A stretch of DNA of 64,000 nucleotides from Ricinus communis (Eukaryota > Streptophyta > Magnoliopsida > Malpighiales > Euphorbiaceae): assembly GCF_019578655.1 (NCBI RefSeq), contig NC_063257.1, positions 9,486,001-9,550,000 of the forward strand. The letters run 5' to 3'. The position numbers and the translations under genes were made by a program. How positions within the stretch are numbered: position 1 is the stretch's first letter; the number at the start of each line of letters is the position of its first letter. Below are positions 38,537 to 50,278 of this stretch, in pieces. Under the pieces are notes generated by a model. It worked only from the letters and a program-made list of their open reading frames with translations. It was not told the origin of the DNA and made no database searches.

Positions 38537-39220
38537 AGGGGTTGTTACACTAGTGTATTTGTATGGCTCATGATTTTTTTATCCCTTTTATATGTCATAT
38601 ATTAGCGTTTCAATCACTTAGCCAGTTCAAAATACTGTAAATAGAGCTGTGTCAGTGTTATATAGTAAACCCCATTATGTAGCGGTTTTAAGCAAATTTT
38701 TGGGGATAGTTTTGTACGTATAGGTCTGCCTTTGACCAGCCAAGAAAATGCTTGTGAATTTTGTAAAGTCCATTGAAAAAAGTGTAGAGAGCCACGGTCT
38801 GGCTATTTCAAATCAATGAAAAGATGCAGCTATTGTTTACGGTGTCATTGCACACTAAAAGGATTAGCTGTTTTAAGCTGATCAAATATGTTGTGTATAG
38901 TAGGAGTCTCTTTCCTGTTGTAATTATTTGAACACTTTCTGCAATAAGCTTCTCTTTGAATTGTCCTTAAGAACTTGGGTTTATGCCAGGAAAAGAGTAG
39001 AATTTTGGCCAATAGGCTGAATAGACATTTCTTGGGAATTTAAGTGGGACAGAATTGAAGATAGCAAGATCCAGGCACAAGGTAAAGAATCGCTCGCCTG
39101 AAGTTGCTCCTTAATTCAACAAAGAATCCATCTTTTTACACGCGCATAAGCTTGCTCTTAAATCCATGCCTTTTTATTTACCCCAACCATTCAAATTCTT
39201 CAGCAAACTACTCTCTGAAG
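38537..39220. other. FAB1 3' UTR and DMP promoter/leader
   Basis: Short intergenic interval between two plus-strand genes. The first 300 or so bases look like 3' UTR and the last 150 a CT-rich leader. An upstream in-frame extension of the DMP frame (39104-39220) is treated as leader because the family starts near the chosen ATG. Confidence 0.55.
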
Positions 39221-39847
39221 ATGGACAGTTCAAACAGGCAAGATCTCATTCAAAGTTGTGAGGGTAGCGAAGATTATTATTATCCTAGAGATGATTACCC
39301 TGATGAGTCTCATTACCTGTATCTAATCAATGCAATCCTAAGCGGCACTGCTAGGCTCAATGTTCTCTTGCCAACTGCTACGATCCTTGCTTTCACCATT
39401 TTCGCTCCTCTGCTGACCAATGATGGCGAATGTGGTCCTTTGAACCGCTGGCTGATGGGTGTTTTCTGGGGTCTTCTGGCGGCCTCCTGTATCTTTTTTA
39501 CATTCACAGATAGCTTTCGAACATCGACCGGTAGGTTGTCATATGGGATGGCAACATTCAGAGGGATATGGACCTTCAACGGAGGCAGGAAGAGACCGAG
39601 TGTGCCATCAGATTATAGGCTGAGGTGGGCTGATCTCTTCCATGCCTCACTTTCCATGATTGCATTTCTTGCTTTTGCTGGGTCGCATTCTGACGTTGTG
39701 AAATGTTACTATCCAACAATGTCTAGGAAAGTGATCAACATTGTTCCTCTCGCAATTGGGTTCGTGATCAGTGTTCTGTTCGTGTTGTTTCCTTCCAAGA
39801 GAAGAGGAATTGGGTACCCCTTCTTGCTGCTAAGAGATAGATGCTGA
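39221..39847 (+). CDS. DUF679 / DMP family membrane protein
   Basis: Intronless, 208 residues from ATG 39221, as usual for DMP genes. A hydrophilic acidic N-terminus (residues 1-35) is followed by four predicted membrane helices at about 47-65, 77-96, 139-157 and 172-190. DMP hallmarks are the ARLNVLLPTATILAF segment, the LTNDGEC loop, FTFTDSFR after helix 2, YGMATFRGIW in the middle loop and DLFHASLSMIAF in helix 3. DMPs are plant-specific four-helix proteins of ER, tonoplast or plasma membrane, linked to membrane remodelling during senescence and fission; DMP8/DMP9 act in gamete fusion. This protein does not look like the DMP8/9 type by recall and the paralogue number is not assigned. It is head-to-tail with FAB1 and convergent with the GT47 gene. 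Confidence 0.9.
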   Translation: MDSSNRQDLIQSCEGSEDYYYPRDDYPDESHYLYLINAILSGTARLNVLLPTATILAFTIFAPLLTNDGECGPLNRWLMGVFWGLLAASCIFFTFTDSFRTSTGRLSYGMATFRGIWTFNGGRKRPSVPSDYRLRWADLFHASLSMIAFLAFAGSHSDVVKCYYPTMSRKVINIVPLAIGFVISVLFVLFPSKRRGIGYPFLLLRDRC

Positions 39848-40250
39848 ACTTTTGTTTTCCTGGCATACAAACGCATAGATAATGCTTACACCTTTGAGTT
39901 ATTTCCTTTAGTTCAGTGAATCCAACTGTGCCATATTTACAAGATTGTTTAGAAACCCGGATACTGATTTCCTAATATGGAATCTGAATTTTACTCTTGT
40001 TTGCTATAACCATTGAGAACTAGATGCAAAATTGCCAGAATTAATACTTGATTAAACAATTTAATTTAAAAGTCAGAGAGAATGAAAGTAAAAAAGGAGA
40101 GGGTGCATATGTTTGATAATCCTTCGACATTGCTGGATTATGAAAGAGAACAAAAGACATGCATAAAATAACACATTCAGACGATATGAGATTGATTGGC
40201 CTTATAAAACAACAAATTGTCTCAAAAGATGAAAAAAATGTGTAATTGTT
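39848..40250. other. Convergent 3' intergenic space
   Basis: 403 bases between the stop codons of the DMP gene (+) and the GT47 gene (-). It holds the two 3' UTRs; no other feature seen. Confidence 0.6.
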
Positions 40251-43067
40251 TCAGGTACAGTGGCACCGCAAAGGAATTGATACACCTGCTGGTTTCCTCT
40301 TCTCTCGAACTATGGCTTCCTTAATAATGGGCAACTTTTGATGGACCTTTTTCCATATGTGATTGACTGCACCATTTGGAGGAACTGGTCCAATGCCGCC
40401 AGCATAACCATTGTCATACTCGAAAATTGACTGAACTTCAGCCATTTTCTGACGAAATTCATCCCTTTGCTTTTTAGAAATGCTTTTAAGATGATCCACA
40501 AGCCAATTTGGTTTTAGGGCATCATCAACTGCCATGAAAACTGAGAACTCCAAGTAATCCACTATCCCTTCGAATGGGAGCTCGATGTTGTCACTGACAA
40601 TAATTGGGATACAGAGACTTTGGATGGCATCAAAAAGTCGGCAAGAAGTGGGGGTGTCACCAGCTGGGTGCAAACAGAACTCTGATGTTCTCATTCCTTT
40701 AATTGACTGCTCTCTTCCAGTGGCATTGGGGAAGCCTTCTTCCATGATAACCCCAGGCTCATTAACCAACAAGTCCCACAATTTTTCACGAACCATACCT
40801 CCCTGTTGACAAAAAGAAAATAATATATCACCTACAGAATGAAGTAAATTGAAAGCCATTTACATAAGAATAGAAGTTTGAAAGAATTAGCCATACTTTT
40901 TGGTACAAAAGAAAAAATGAAAAAGAGCATCAGACAGGTAAGAGGAACCAATAGTTAGTCTAATATTTGATGGAAAGAAATAATAAAAAATTGCAGCTAT
41001 TTTGAAATGACTAAGGATCCCAAAGTAAATCTAAACCTAGTGATTCAGAGAAAAACTGAAATGAAAGTCGCCCATAAGGTTTTCTTTGAGCTCAGAACAA
41101 AGCACTCAATGTCACTCTGTAACACCATTCATAGAAGATGATTATCCCTAATTAGACAGAAGAGAGTGTAAAGAGAAAGAAGTTTCTAAGCAAATGTTAC
41201 ATTGAACAGGATGTTCTCCACATTGAAGTTAGAGTGTCAAATAAGCAGTAATAACAATAGCAGCAGCAAACAAGCTACGAAGATATGAACTCTAATATGC
41301 CCTTTTTGAACTAAGCTAATTCTCAAAACAGAACATGTAATCTTAAGCATAGCTAATGGAAATATACGTGAGAAAACGTTGTCTTATATCAGATGCCTAA
41401 ACAAATGGGTTAGGCAATAGATACTGACCCGATGCCGATATTTGGCCCCTTTAAAATAAAGAAGTGTCTGGCGTTTCTTGTTCTCTGACAAGGGCAATTG
41501 AGGAAGCAGATGTGTGTATGGAACAATTACATCTTTCAGCAAAGAAACTTGTGTATGTCGTATCATATTTGATGAGTTACCATCAGATGATTTTGAGTCG
41601 AGCCTATACCACCCACCAAAATCTACCACCAGGAGAACAGCCGGTGCTATCTCAGCTCTTACATGCCACATTGCTACGGGGTCTGCCAAAGAATGCTTCA
41701 AGTTTTAACATAACCTGACAATTCAGAGACTAAATCATAAGCTACTAAACTATACAGAACATATCTTTTTCTTTTGTTGCATCATCAATAGGAAACAAAA
41801 GCATCAGTGCATACAGCACAGACAAATACCACGCCTGGGGAAAAAAGGTTGTGAATATCATCAAGCAAAAAATGAGGCGAAATTTATGCAGAAAAACATT
41901 TGATACCCAAGGACCCACCCTTTTTCATGTGAAAATGGAGAACAAGCTCTGTTTGCTAAATCCTAATGGTTTATATATTGAGTCAAATCAAACGCAAAAA
42001 TGTTAAAGCACAAAGAAGAGCCAAGAGAAAATTATAAAACACCAAAATCACTTTGAAATATAGCAACGAGCCTGTAAAATTAATTCTTTTAGCAGCTCAA
42101 ACCAAAGAACCTTCCAGTCACACTACAAAATAAAGACCTGATATTAAATATAAAACCAAGTACCTGTAAGGGTATATACCACAGACAAGAAATATACTAC
42201 TGATCACACACCCTCATTCATTACATTAGATCTTAAAAAAGTAATAACTTTAAAGGAATTGCAACCTTAAACCAACATCAATTATCATATTACATCAACT
42301 AAAACCAAAACAAATGATCTCTTCGAACTCCCTAACCATCAAAGATCCAATCAAACTAAATCAAACCCAATGTGTAAAAAGTTAAAAAAAACACTACCTG
42401 TAAGAACAAAGACATGATCTTTACCACCTGAGCGTTTCCAAGCATCAGAACTTTTCACAAACTCAATGACCTCTTTCTGTCGTTTATAATCTTCATTTCC
42501 TTCTTTTTTCCTAAAAGTACCTTCCCCTCTTGCAAGTTCCATCTCGGCACTCAAAGTAGCGAAAAATGGCACAAAAACAACATCAGCTTGATTAAAATCA
42601 AAAACCCTTTTAGCAAAAGATTGGGATCTTAGATTCTCTGGGGTCATAAGATCACCCATGATCCAATACTCTGCACTATACTGCTTGATCAACGGACTCT
42701 CAGGGTAAGGAGGCAATTTGGAGGTTTTCTGCAAATGGACGGGTCCCCTTTGGGGATGGTGATCTGGGTCGGAGCTAATTCGGGTATCGGGTTTAGAAGT
42801 GGACCAGTATTGATCAAGGAGGCCATAGTTGAAAGATCTAGGGAGGTCTGCTAAGTACACTTTGATGGAATCTTTAGAGGGTTGACGGTTGTTCTGGGGA
42901 TCTGGAAAAGATAGGTTCTTCGGGCTAGAGAGGAGTAACCACAAAAGGGAGAAGAAAAGGGAAATGCTAATGAATGTGAGAAAGAGAGAAGGGATTGAGC
43001 ATTGCAGATGAATGTTCTTTGGAGGCATTTGTTGCTGTTTTGGGTTTTGAGTTTCTGATTTGCTCAA
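40251..43067 (-). CDS. GT47 exostosin-family glycosyltransferase
   Basis: Three exons on the minus strand: 43067-42398, 41682-41429 and 40802-40251, giving 491 residues. Donors are CAG/GTAGTG and CGG/GTCAGT and acceptors GGCAG and AACAG; all phases agree. It is a type II membrane protein: a short cytosolic tail, a membrane anchor at about 25-47 (a Phe/Leu/Ser-rich stretch), a Pro/Ser-rich stem, and the exostosin domain from about residue 68 (VYLADLPRSFNYGLL) to the end. Conserved GT47 segments seen are NQADVVFVPFFATLS, LLYFKGAKYRHR, SEFCLHPAGDTPTSCRLFDA and SDNIELPFEGIVDY, the last two forming the nucleotide-sugar site. Plant GT47 enzymes act in the Golgi on pectin, xyloglucan and related glycans; donor and acceptor cannot be predicted here. 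By recall it corresponds to At1g34270, which neighbours FAB1D in Arabidopsis. Confidence 0.92.
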
Positions 43068-43907
43068 CTGTATTTCATGCTTACTTAAAAAAGAAAAGAA
43101 GATTTGTTTAAATATATATACATAATGAAAATTAAAGTTAAATGCTTTTAAACTACAGTAGATATCCTACAATAAATAAATTCTTTTGATCTCTCTAGCT
43201 ATTATATTATGCTCTTATTAACATAAGCTTCTTTTTTTTTTTTTTTTCCCCAGGTAATACCTTTCCCATCTATATATCTTTCTTTTGTCACAAATCCAAA
43301 ATCAAGATTTTAAATCTTGACATCTAAACATATCAGTGTGAGTTTGAATTTCATGAAAAAGAAATTCTGAAATGATTTGATATGTAGTCTATACATTTTT
43401 TCTTTAACTGAATGATTCTATTCATATAACATGGGTTATAAAGGAAAAAAGTCACTGCACTACAAACCCACCCGTTACACAGTTCATAATCAAAAGAAAC
43501 CCAGGAAACAAATATCAACAATAAAATAAGATGAATGCCATAGATTTGCTGAAACTCATCGTGAATACTAGACTCCATGTTGGCTTGTTGAAATGCCATG
43601 GGCTGGAAAGAGCAAACTTGAGACAGAGCTCAATAATCCGCAGAACAGTAATGGGTATGGCAAATCCATTTAGAACTTGCTCTCTTCGTTAAGAGAAAAA
43701 TAACGGATAAAATATTTAAATTTCGGATAGGCTAAATCAAATATTTTCCTTGAAAGATGTTAATCTTGAAGCTTCAAGATACTAAGATTAGAGACCATCA
43801 TAAAGATGGCAGACAAAATACTAAAGCTACATATGCGTCTCCTAAAATCTAAGAGAAGAACTAACTTAGTGTCCATGAGAAATAAGATAAACGAAGAGAA
43901 ACACGTG

Positions 43908-43977
43908 CTGGGGGTTGTCACCGGTGGGTTGTCACCGGTGGGTTGTCACCGGTGAGAAGTCCGGTAACAACCCCCAG
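43908..43977. repeat. Foldback hairpin with internal 15-bp tandem repeats
   Basis: The left arm CTGGGGGTTGTCACCGG (43908-43924) pairs with the right arm CCGGTAACAACCCCCAG (43961-43977) over 17 positions with one mismatch, which would be a G-T wobble in RNA. Between them are two more copies of the 15-base unit GGGTTGTCACCGGTG, of which the first copy overlaps the left arm. Each unit contains the palindrome CACCGGTG. Confidence 0.85.
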
Positions 43978-43999
43978 ATCTGAAAAATTGAGAGAAAAG

Positions 44000-44029
44000 T
44001 GGAGAGAGAGAGAGAGAGAGAGAGAGAGG
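44000..44029. repeat. (GA)n microsatellite
   Basis: About fourteen GA units, 23 bases after the foldback repeat. Confidence 0.9.
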
Positions 44030-44228
44030 GTTCTTTTACATGTATCTTGTAGTCTGGACACTTGGACACGTGATGTGATGTAGTCTCTCCAATGGAGGGC
44101 ACTTGAGTGTATATTTCACCATGTCTCTTAGCTGTTGTCTTGCTTATCTTCTCTGTTGCATCTCCATTCTTGCAGTCCTACAAGAACATGTCTTTGTCAT
44201 ATGCAATTTAACTACTTTCATTTTCCAG

Positions 44229-44312
44229 AATTTAATAGATTCTGTAGTTCCAATACTTCGGTCACTTAATAATGTCTTGCAGCAGATGGCTAAAGCAGAT
44301 GATGATTCATAA
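44229..44312 (+). pseudogene. Exon-like fragment, unrecognised
   Basis: After a good acceptor (TTTTCCAG ending 44228) an open frame of 27 codons runs to TAA at 44310-44312. Its translation looks like an amphipathic helix (NLIDSVVPILRSLNNVLQQM) with an acidic tail (ADDDS). No upstream exon was found on the plus strand between the GT47 gene and here, so it may be an orphaned last exon or chance. I do not recognise the family. Confidence 0.25.
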
Positions 44313-44528
44313 GAGAAGAGGCTAAAAACTTAAAGACAAATTAGGCAAAGGACAAAAGCTAAAAGGCATGCCAACTTTCAGAATAGCATGTTTCTAGCTT
44401 CAAACATTTCGTCTGCGGGGACCTGGAATCAACATTTTCTATGCAATTCTAGACAATGTAACTGTTCAGGCAAGGCATCATTGGCATAGAAAAAATTCTA
44501 TGAACTAGATTAGAATTCTCCATTCTAC

Positions 44529-44536
44529 TATAAAAA
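44529..44536 (+). promoter_or_regulatory. Probable TATA box of the chitinase gene
   Basis: TATAAAAA about 100 bases upstream of the ATG at 44635, leaving room for a leader of about 70 bases. Confidence 0.55.
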
Positions 44537-44628
44537 CCTTGTTTCTCCTAATCCATAGCAGGGCAAGAAGTAAAATATCTAATCCCAAATAGGTATTTGT
44601 CAGCAAATCAATATATAGTGTTCCATAA

Positions 44629-45531
<903 letters not shown>

Positions 45532-46451
45532 GCTGTTAAATCAGTCTTCACTGATGTGTATGGCGACTTGAGTTCCTAATAGCACTTCTATATGTGTAAC
45601 CTTATATTTTGTATTAATAAATATATTACATTATTATCAGTTTTCTTTTGCATTTTCAATATATCTGCTGCTAAGTTTCAACTACTTACAGTTAAATCCT
45701 TCCAATTTCAAGAGAAGAATTCATGTAAGAGGTACAAACATGACTTTCTCAATTTTGGAAACAACTTTCACTCTCCTTTTCTGGGTTGTATATGAGAAAG
45801 ATTCCGCATTGAAGCAACACAAGAATCTATATATAAGATTAAGACCAAGCAAAAGTACAACCGACTGGTTTTGAAAATCTTGGTTCATTTTATCTGTCAA
45901 CTAAGAATTCTGAAAGATCAAACAATAACTTATGCATACATATTCACTCAATATAATTCTCAACAAAAACTGGTTGATAAACTCCTTTCTTGGACAAGGT
46001 AGCCACAAACAAAAATTATAATCAATGTTTGTCTTTCATTGCATCCACCTGCAACCCATCCCAGAAAAGACATTTCTACCTGTTGCCTGCATAACCATGA
46101 ATTCATGCTTAATAATTGATTCAGAGACAAAACTGGTCTGAACTTCTTTGCTTAACTTGTTATGGAGATAATCCAAGACCACAACATAACTTGAATATAG
46201 CCAAAAATCAAGTTACACTGGCCTGAAACCCACTTTTACCATGAAAGATGACTGCCAATGGTATACAAGAAGAGAAGAAATATGTACCTTCTTATTGAAT
46301 TTCCTAAAATTAGTGAGTGCAAATTCTCAAACTCTTCAAAGTGGAAAAGTAGGTTCAATTGCACCCATAATATAAATTATATGAGAAAAGATGACAACTT
46401 AAAGATCTAATTCTATCACTCTAGTGGATAATGCATCACTTCTCAAAGGAT
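45532..46451. other. Convergent intergenic space
   Basis: 3' flanks of the chitinase gene (+) and of the small minus-strand gene at 46452-46754. Apart from the polyadenylation signal I see no feature. Confidence 0.55.
45616..45621 (+). terminator. Polyadenylation signal of the chitinase gene
   Basis: AATAAA 85 bases after the stop codon, followed by a T-rich stretch. Confidence 0.5.
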
Positions 46452-46754
46452 CTAAAGCACCATCATCACCCCTTCAAAGTTCCAGTCTCTAACAAGATCT
46501 CTTCTCACAGCATGGCTCCGGACTAGTCGTGGGGTTCCGGTCATTTCATTATGACTTGGATTATTTGGTTGTGGGGCCACTTTGGATGTTGATGCAGTAG
46601 AAGAGTTTCCTCTTGGAGGAGGAAGAGATAACTTTCTGGTTAAGCAGTTTCCAATGGTAGAGCATCTTCCATCACTGTCTGAACTTGAGACTGAGTAGCT
46701 TCTAAAAGAGTGTGATGGACTTTCGCTATGGCACACAAGACATGCTAGGCTCAT
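46452..46754 (-). CDS. Small conserved serine-rich plant protein, function unknown
   Basis: 100-residue protein from ATG 46754-46752. An in-frame TAG lies 12 bases upstream of the ATG, so the start is well fixed. The sequence opens MSLACLVCHSESPSHSFRSY, continues with a Ser/Asp-rich segment, a middle LTRKLSLPPPR stretch and a basic, conserved-looking C-terminus (TPRLVRSHAVRRDLVRDWNF). I recall plant proteins with this MSLxCLVCH start and VRRDLVRDWNF end that are annotated only as hypothetical. There is no signal peptide, membrane segment or catalytic motif; the C-terminal basic block could bind a partner. A plausible acceptor (GGAGCAG) 36 bases upstream of the ATG suggests that the leader is spliced, with upstream UTR exons further right. 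Confidence 0.7.
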   Translation of the reverse strand: MSLACLVCHSESPSHSFRSYSVSSSDSDGRCSTIGNCLTRKLSLPPPRGNSSTASTSKVAPQPNNPSHNEMTGTPRLVRSHAVRRDLVRDWNFEGVMMVL

Positions 46755-47711
46755 ATTGGTCCTTGACTACCTCCAGATCAGCTATCTCTGCTCCAATACA
46801 CAGTAAATGCCAACGTCAAACAAAAGAAAATATCAAATCTGACAACCAAAAGTTGACATGCTGTAAAAAGGAGATTGGGTGCTACAAGCATGTGTATATC
46901 ACCCATACTCTTGTACAAAATCGTAAATCCTATCTCTCATAAACCAAAAGCATGTCAGTTGTTAATGGTAATTTGAAGAAAAATCAATTTGGCCTTGAGA
47001 TAGTTGGTGACTTGTTTTTTATTATTTAGATTTTCACCTTTAAAACAAACAAGCCTTTATATTTTATAACTCTCTTGCTTCTGTTCTTATAAGGGAAGGT
47101 AATGTGGCTCATTTTGGCTAAAGCCTGCTCCACAATCCTCATTCCATACTAAAAAAAAATACAGTCAAGAAAATCCTACTTTTTGTCTGAAGTTGTGTTC
47201 TTGTTACATATAGGGAGCCCTACTAGGGTCTTTTGCTTCACATATTGCAAGCATCAAACGGGTGCAGTTTCTAAAGTCTCAGTTTTCCTAAAGAGTATTT
47301 TAGGTCCCATGTTTAGACTCTTTGCCAAAGCAAGCAAAAGCTATCAGAATGGTGAGGATAAGGGAATCAGAAGTAAGGATGCCTTAAGGGTGACTCACTA
47401 CTATAAATAATTACGTGTTACTAGAAATTTTCTTATATAATGTAAGAGCCCCAACCGTACATGTAATAGAAGGCAAAGTCTATTGCAGAGCAAGGTCACA
47501 TGACAAGGGCGCTAGGTTCAAACATGAATAGTGCCTCAAAAAGTAATTCTTAGAAAATTTAATTGCAGTAAGCCTATAGCCATAAATTATTCACAAAATA
47601 GCAATAAAAATCAGGTGTATTTTTATGCAACATTAAGGTCCCTGACACTTTCAAACTGCCAATTTAAGTTAGTTGAAATCCAGAACTAGATACATGACAG
47701 CGAGAAAGTAC

Positions 47712-47929
47712 CTAATGCTTCCAGGACCAGCCATTTCTGCACTAAGATTATGAAATACTGCATCAACTTGGATTGTTGCATAATGGCGAAAAAGATACAA
47801 GGTTGACAAAGCACTTAAAACAGCAGAGCTAGATTGGCAACAATTTATATGATTTGTGCCATGCAGTAAGATAACCAATGTTTCCAATGGCCTCAAATGG
47901 GAAATCATCCCAGCTACTAGTTCAGGTTC
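47712..47929 (-). other. Exon-like open frame, unrecognised
   Basis: On the minus strand a TTCAG acceptor before 47929 and a GTACTT donor after 47712 delimit 218 bases that are open in one frame. The frame continues past the donor to 47669. The translation has a mixed, leucine-rich helical composition (LRPLETLVILLHGTNH, AVLSALSTLYLFRHYATIQV), like an ARM/HEAT-type helix pair. No partner exons were found. It may be an alternative leader exon, a gene remnant or chance. Confidence 0.25.
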
Positions 47930-49419
47930 CTGAATTAGAGACCTGATGCTGAGGTCTATCTATATGTTAATGTAGTTTACTTCAGAAGCTAAACATATCA
48001 AACCAATATCAAGAACGATATCTAAACCAACAAACTACATTTTTACTGAAATGAACACAACGAAATTTAGTTTCATCTCTAAGGTGAACAATACTCTGTT
48101 TATGGTCCTAAAATAAATGATGACCTATTCAGAAAGCACGAAAAAACAACCTAGTCACACAACAAAATAGGTGAGTTAGGCAGAGACTAAAGAACAGATT
48201 AAAGCTCTCATGAATTTACTGATTTCAGAGGCTTACCCCCTTGATTTTCTTACAAATTACATCATAATTCAATTTGCCAAATTCATTACATTGGTTACAC
48301 TTATACCTAATGCAAAACTAGCATGCAACACAGAATTATAAAATAAAATCAACATCCAAATCATTCTTAATGAATATTACCAAAAGTGGGTTCTGGTAGA
48401 AACACACAAACACACGAATTACACCACTTCTGCAAGCAAAGCACTTCTCCTACATCTTATAAATGATCTAAATATTTAAATACCAAGTGCTCATATTTGA
48501 TACAGCAATAGCCCAGAAGAACATGTGACAAACATAGTCTTGGGCATTAAACAAAGTCAATCTTAATCAAAACAGAAAAAGAAATGGCAATTCAACACTG
48601 TCCATTAACCATTCAACCCTAAACCGCAATTAAAATAAAGGGATCACAAGGAAACCCATATACAAAATATAATCAATTCAATCCAAAATATGGCAAAATT
48701 CAGAAACAATGGGTCCCACCAACAAAATAAAAGCTGAGAATTCAGAAAGTCTATGTTTGGTGAATGCACAATACACAATAAATAAAACACATGCATAAAC
48801 AACACCTGTAAATGAAGAAGACAAGAGGATCTAAGAAGAAAATTATACAATGATTAAAAGAGACAGAAACTTAACAGGTAAGAGACTGAAATCCAAGAAA
48901 TAGACCTTAAAGATTGGAACTTTGGTGATGGCAAGGTTGTATTCTATGTGAATCCTGGGAACATAAAAGAAGAGGAGCGTCTATGACACGAGCAGAGCTG
49001 TGCGTGTAAATGGGTTCCTAGAAGAATGGCCAATCATCAGCTTCCTTGTCAGGAGCGAAAGATAAGGAGGGCCCATAACTTTCTTTCAGTCTGCTTTTTG
49101 TTATGATGGTGGTGAATCACAAAAGTAGAATCTGTAAGTCAACTCTCGAGTCTTTTTAAAAGAAAACAAAGAAAAAAAGGCATTTGGGCTTAAGAAATTA
49201 TCTACCATCTCTCGTCTTGGTACAATTAAAACCTCAAAACTTTTCAAAACAGAATGTTCGTAGTTTTTTTGTCGTTTTTCATGGAAGCTTAAGAAATTAA
49301 CATCAGTGAGAATTTCCTTTTTTTCTAAAAAAAATCATAGCCATAGATCAATCAAATGACTTTTATTTATTTTGAAAATAGCAAAAAGATTTTACTAAAC
49401 AATAGCATGAACATCATTG

Positions 49420-49620
49420 GAAAGCATAACCTGCAAGATTGTGAGCAACTACATTTGCAAGCCTTGAAACATAACTAAATGAACAAAATAAAAACATGAG
49501 GAATTAAAGCAAGAATGTGTTCTGAATAATAAGAACACCCAAAAAAAGAGCGATCAAAACAGGATTGATTCTGGAGAGCTCAACAGTCGATTTCAGGACT
49601 AGTTGAAGACCATGATAAAT
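49420..49620 (-). pseudogene. Decayed RNase H-like (RVT_3-type) fragment, copy A
   Basis: The minus-strand translation contains FSYVSRLANVVAHNLAGYAF followed by a stop, matching the C-terminal helix of the plant reverse-transcriptase-like RNase H domain (typically V.REANR.AH.LA...F). Upstream, in a shifted frame, an LQLVLKSTVEL-like stretch fits the preceding strand and helix. Frameshifts and stops show it is dead. A second copy lies at 58930-59140. Confidence 0.4.
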
Positions 49621-50278
49621 AGCCCAATCTTCGCCAATTTTCAGGGCTGCACTCTATCTTGAACCAGTAGCATGCAGAGGCCAACACTTTTCCTTTAATT
49701 ATTATTTCGAAAAATTTACACCATATCTATGGCCAGCTTTTCCAAAAAAATTGCAGCATCAACTAGTTGAAACTGAGTAACTCTGTCAGATTGCAGTGAT
49801 AAATAGATAATCATGGATGAAACTGAGCCATATAACTCCAATGAGAGGACCCAATGTAAAGATAGTTAATTTGCAGTACTAATTGTATCAGCAGGAATAA
49901 ATGATTTTTGAACTAATACATATTTAAAACGACATTATATTCGTGGAGCAAGCTTAAATTTATACAAGAATTACCAAATGTAACATCTATATCTGATATA
50001 CTACAGAGCTATAGTTAATTAATCTGTAATAATTAATAGTATCAGTAGTACTGCAATCAAAATGGTAATTAAATCCTTCAACCTAGTAACAAATTACAAG
50101 AGCTCAAGAAAAACAGAAATGAAATGATAAAGATATTCGTTAAGCATATCAAAAATTAAGAGAACAAACAGCAGAGAAAATATAGCTACAATTAATTTAC
50201 TGTAACTATTCAAGAACATTAATGTATGTGAATTAACAGAAAGTGTATATTCAGATCAATGCAACCTATTTAATTAAT

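Larger units (their letters stand above)
46755..50278. other. Region upstream of the small gene and 3' flank of RING-H2 copy 1
   Basis: Possibly leader exons and introns of the 46452-46754 gene (minus-strand donor-like sites such as AAGGGGGTAAGCC near 48237). It contains an exon-like frame at 47712-47929 (-) and a decayed RNase H fragment at 49420-49620 (-). From about 49,270 onward the sequence is duplicated downstream of RING copies 2 and 3. Confidence 0.5.

Noticed and set aside
39104..39220. N-terminal extension of the DMP protein
   Set aside because: It is open in frame but lies upstream of the ATG whose product matches the usual DMP length and acidic N-terminus; treated as leader.
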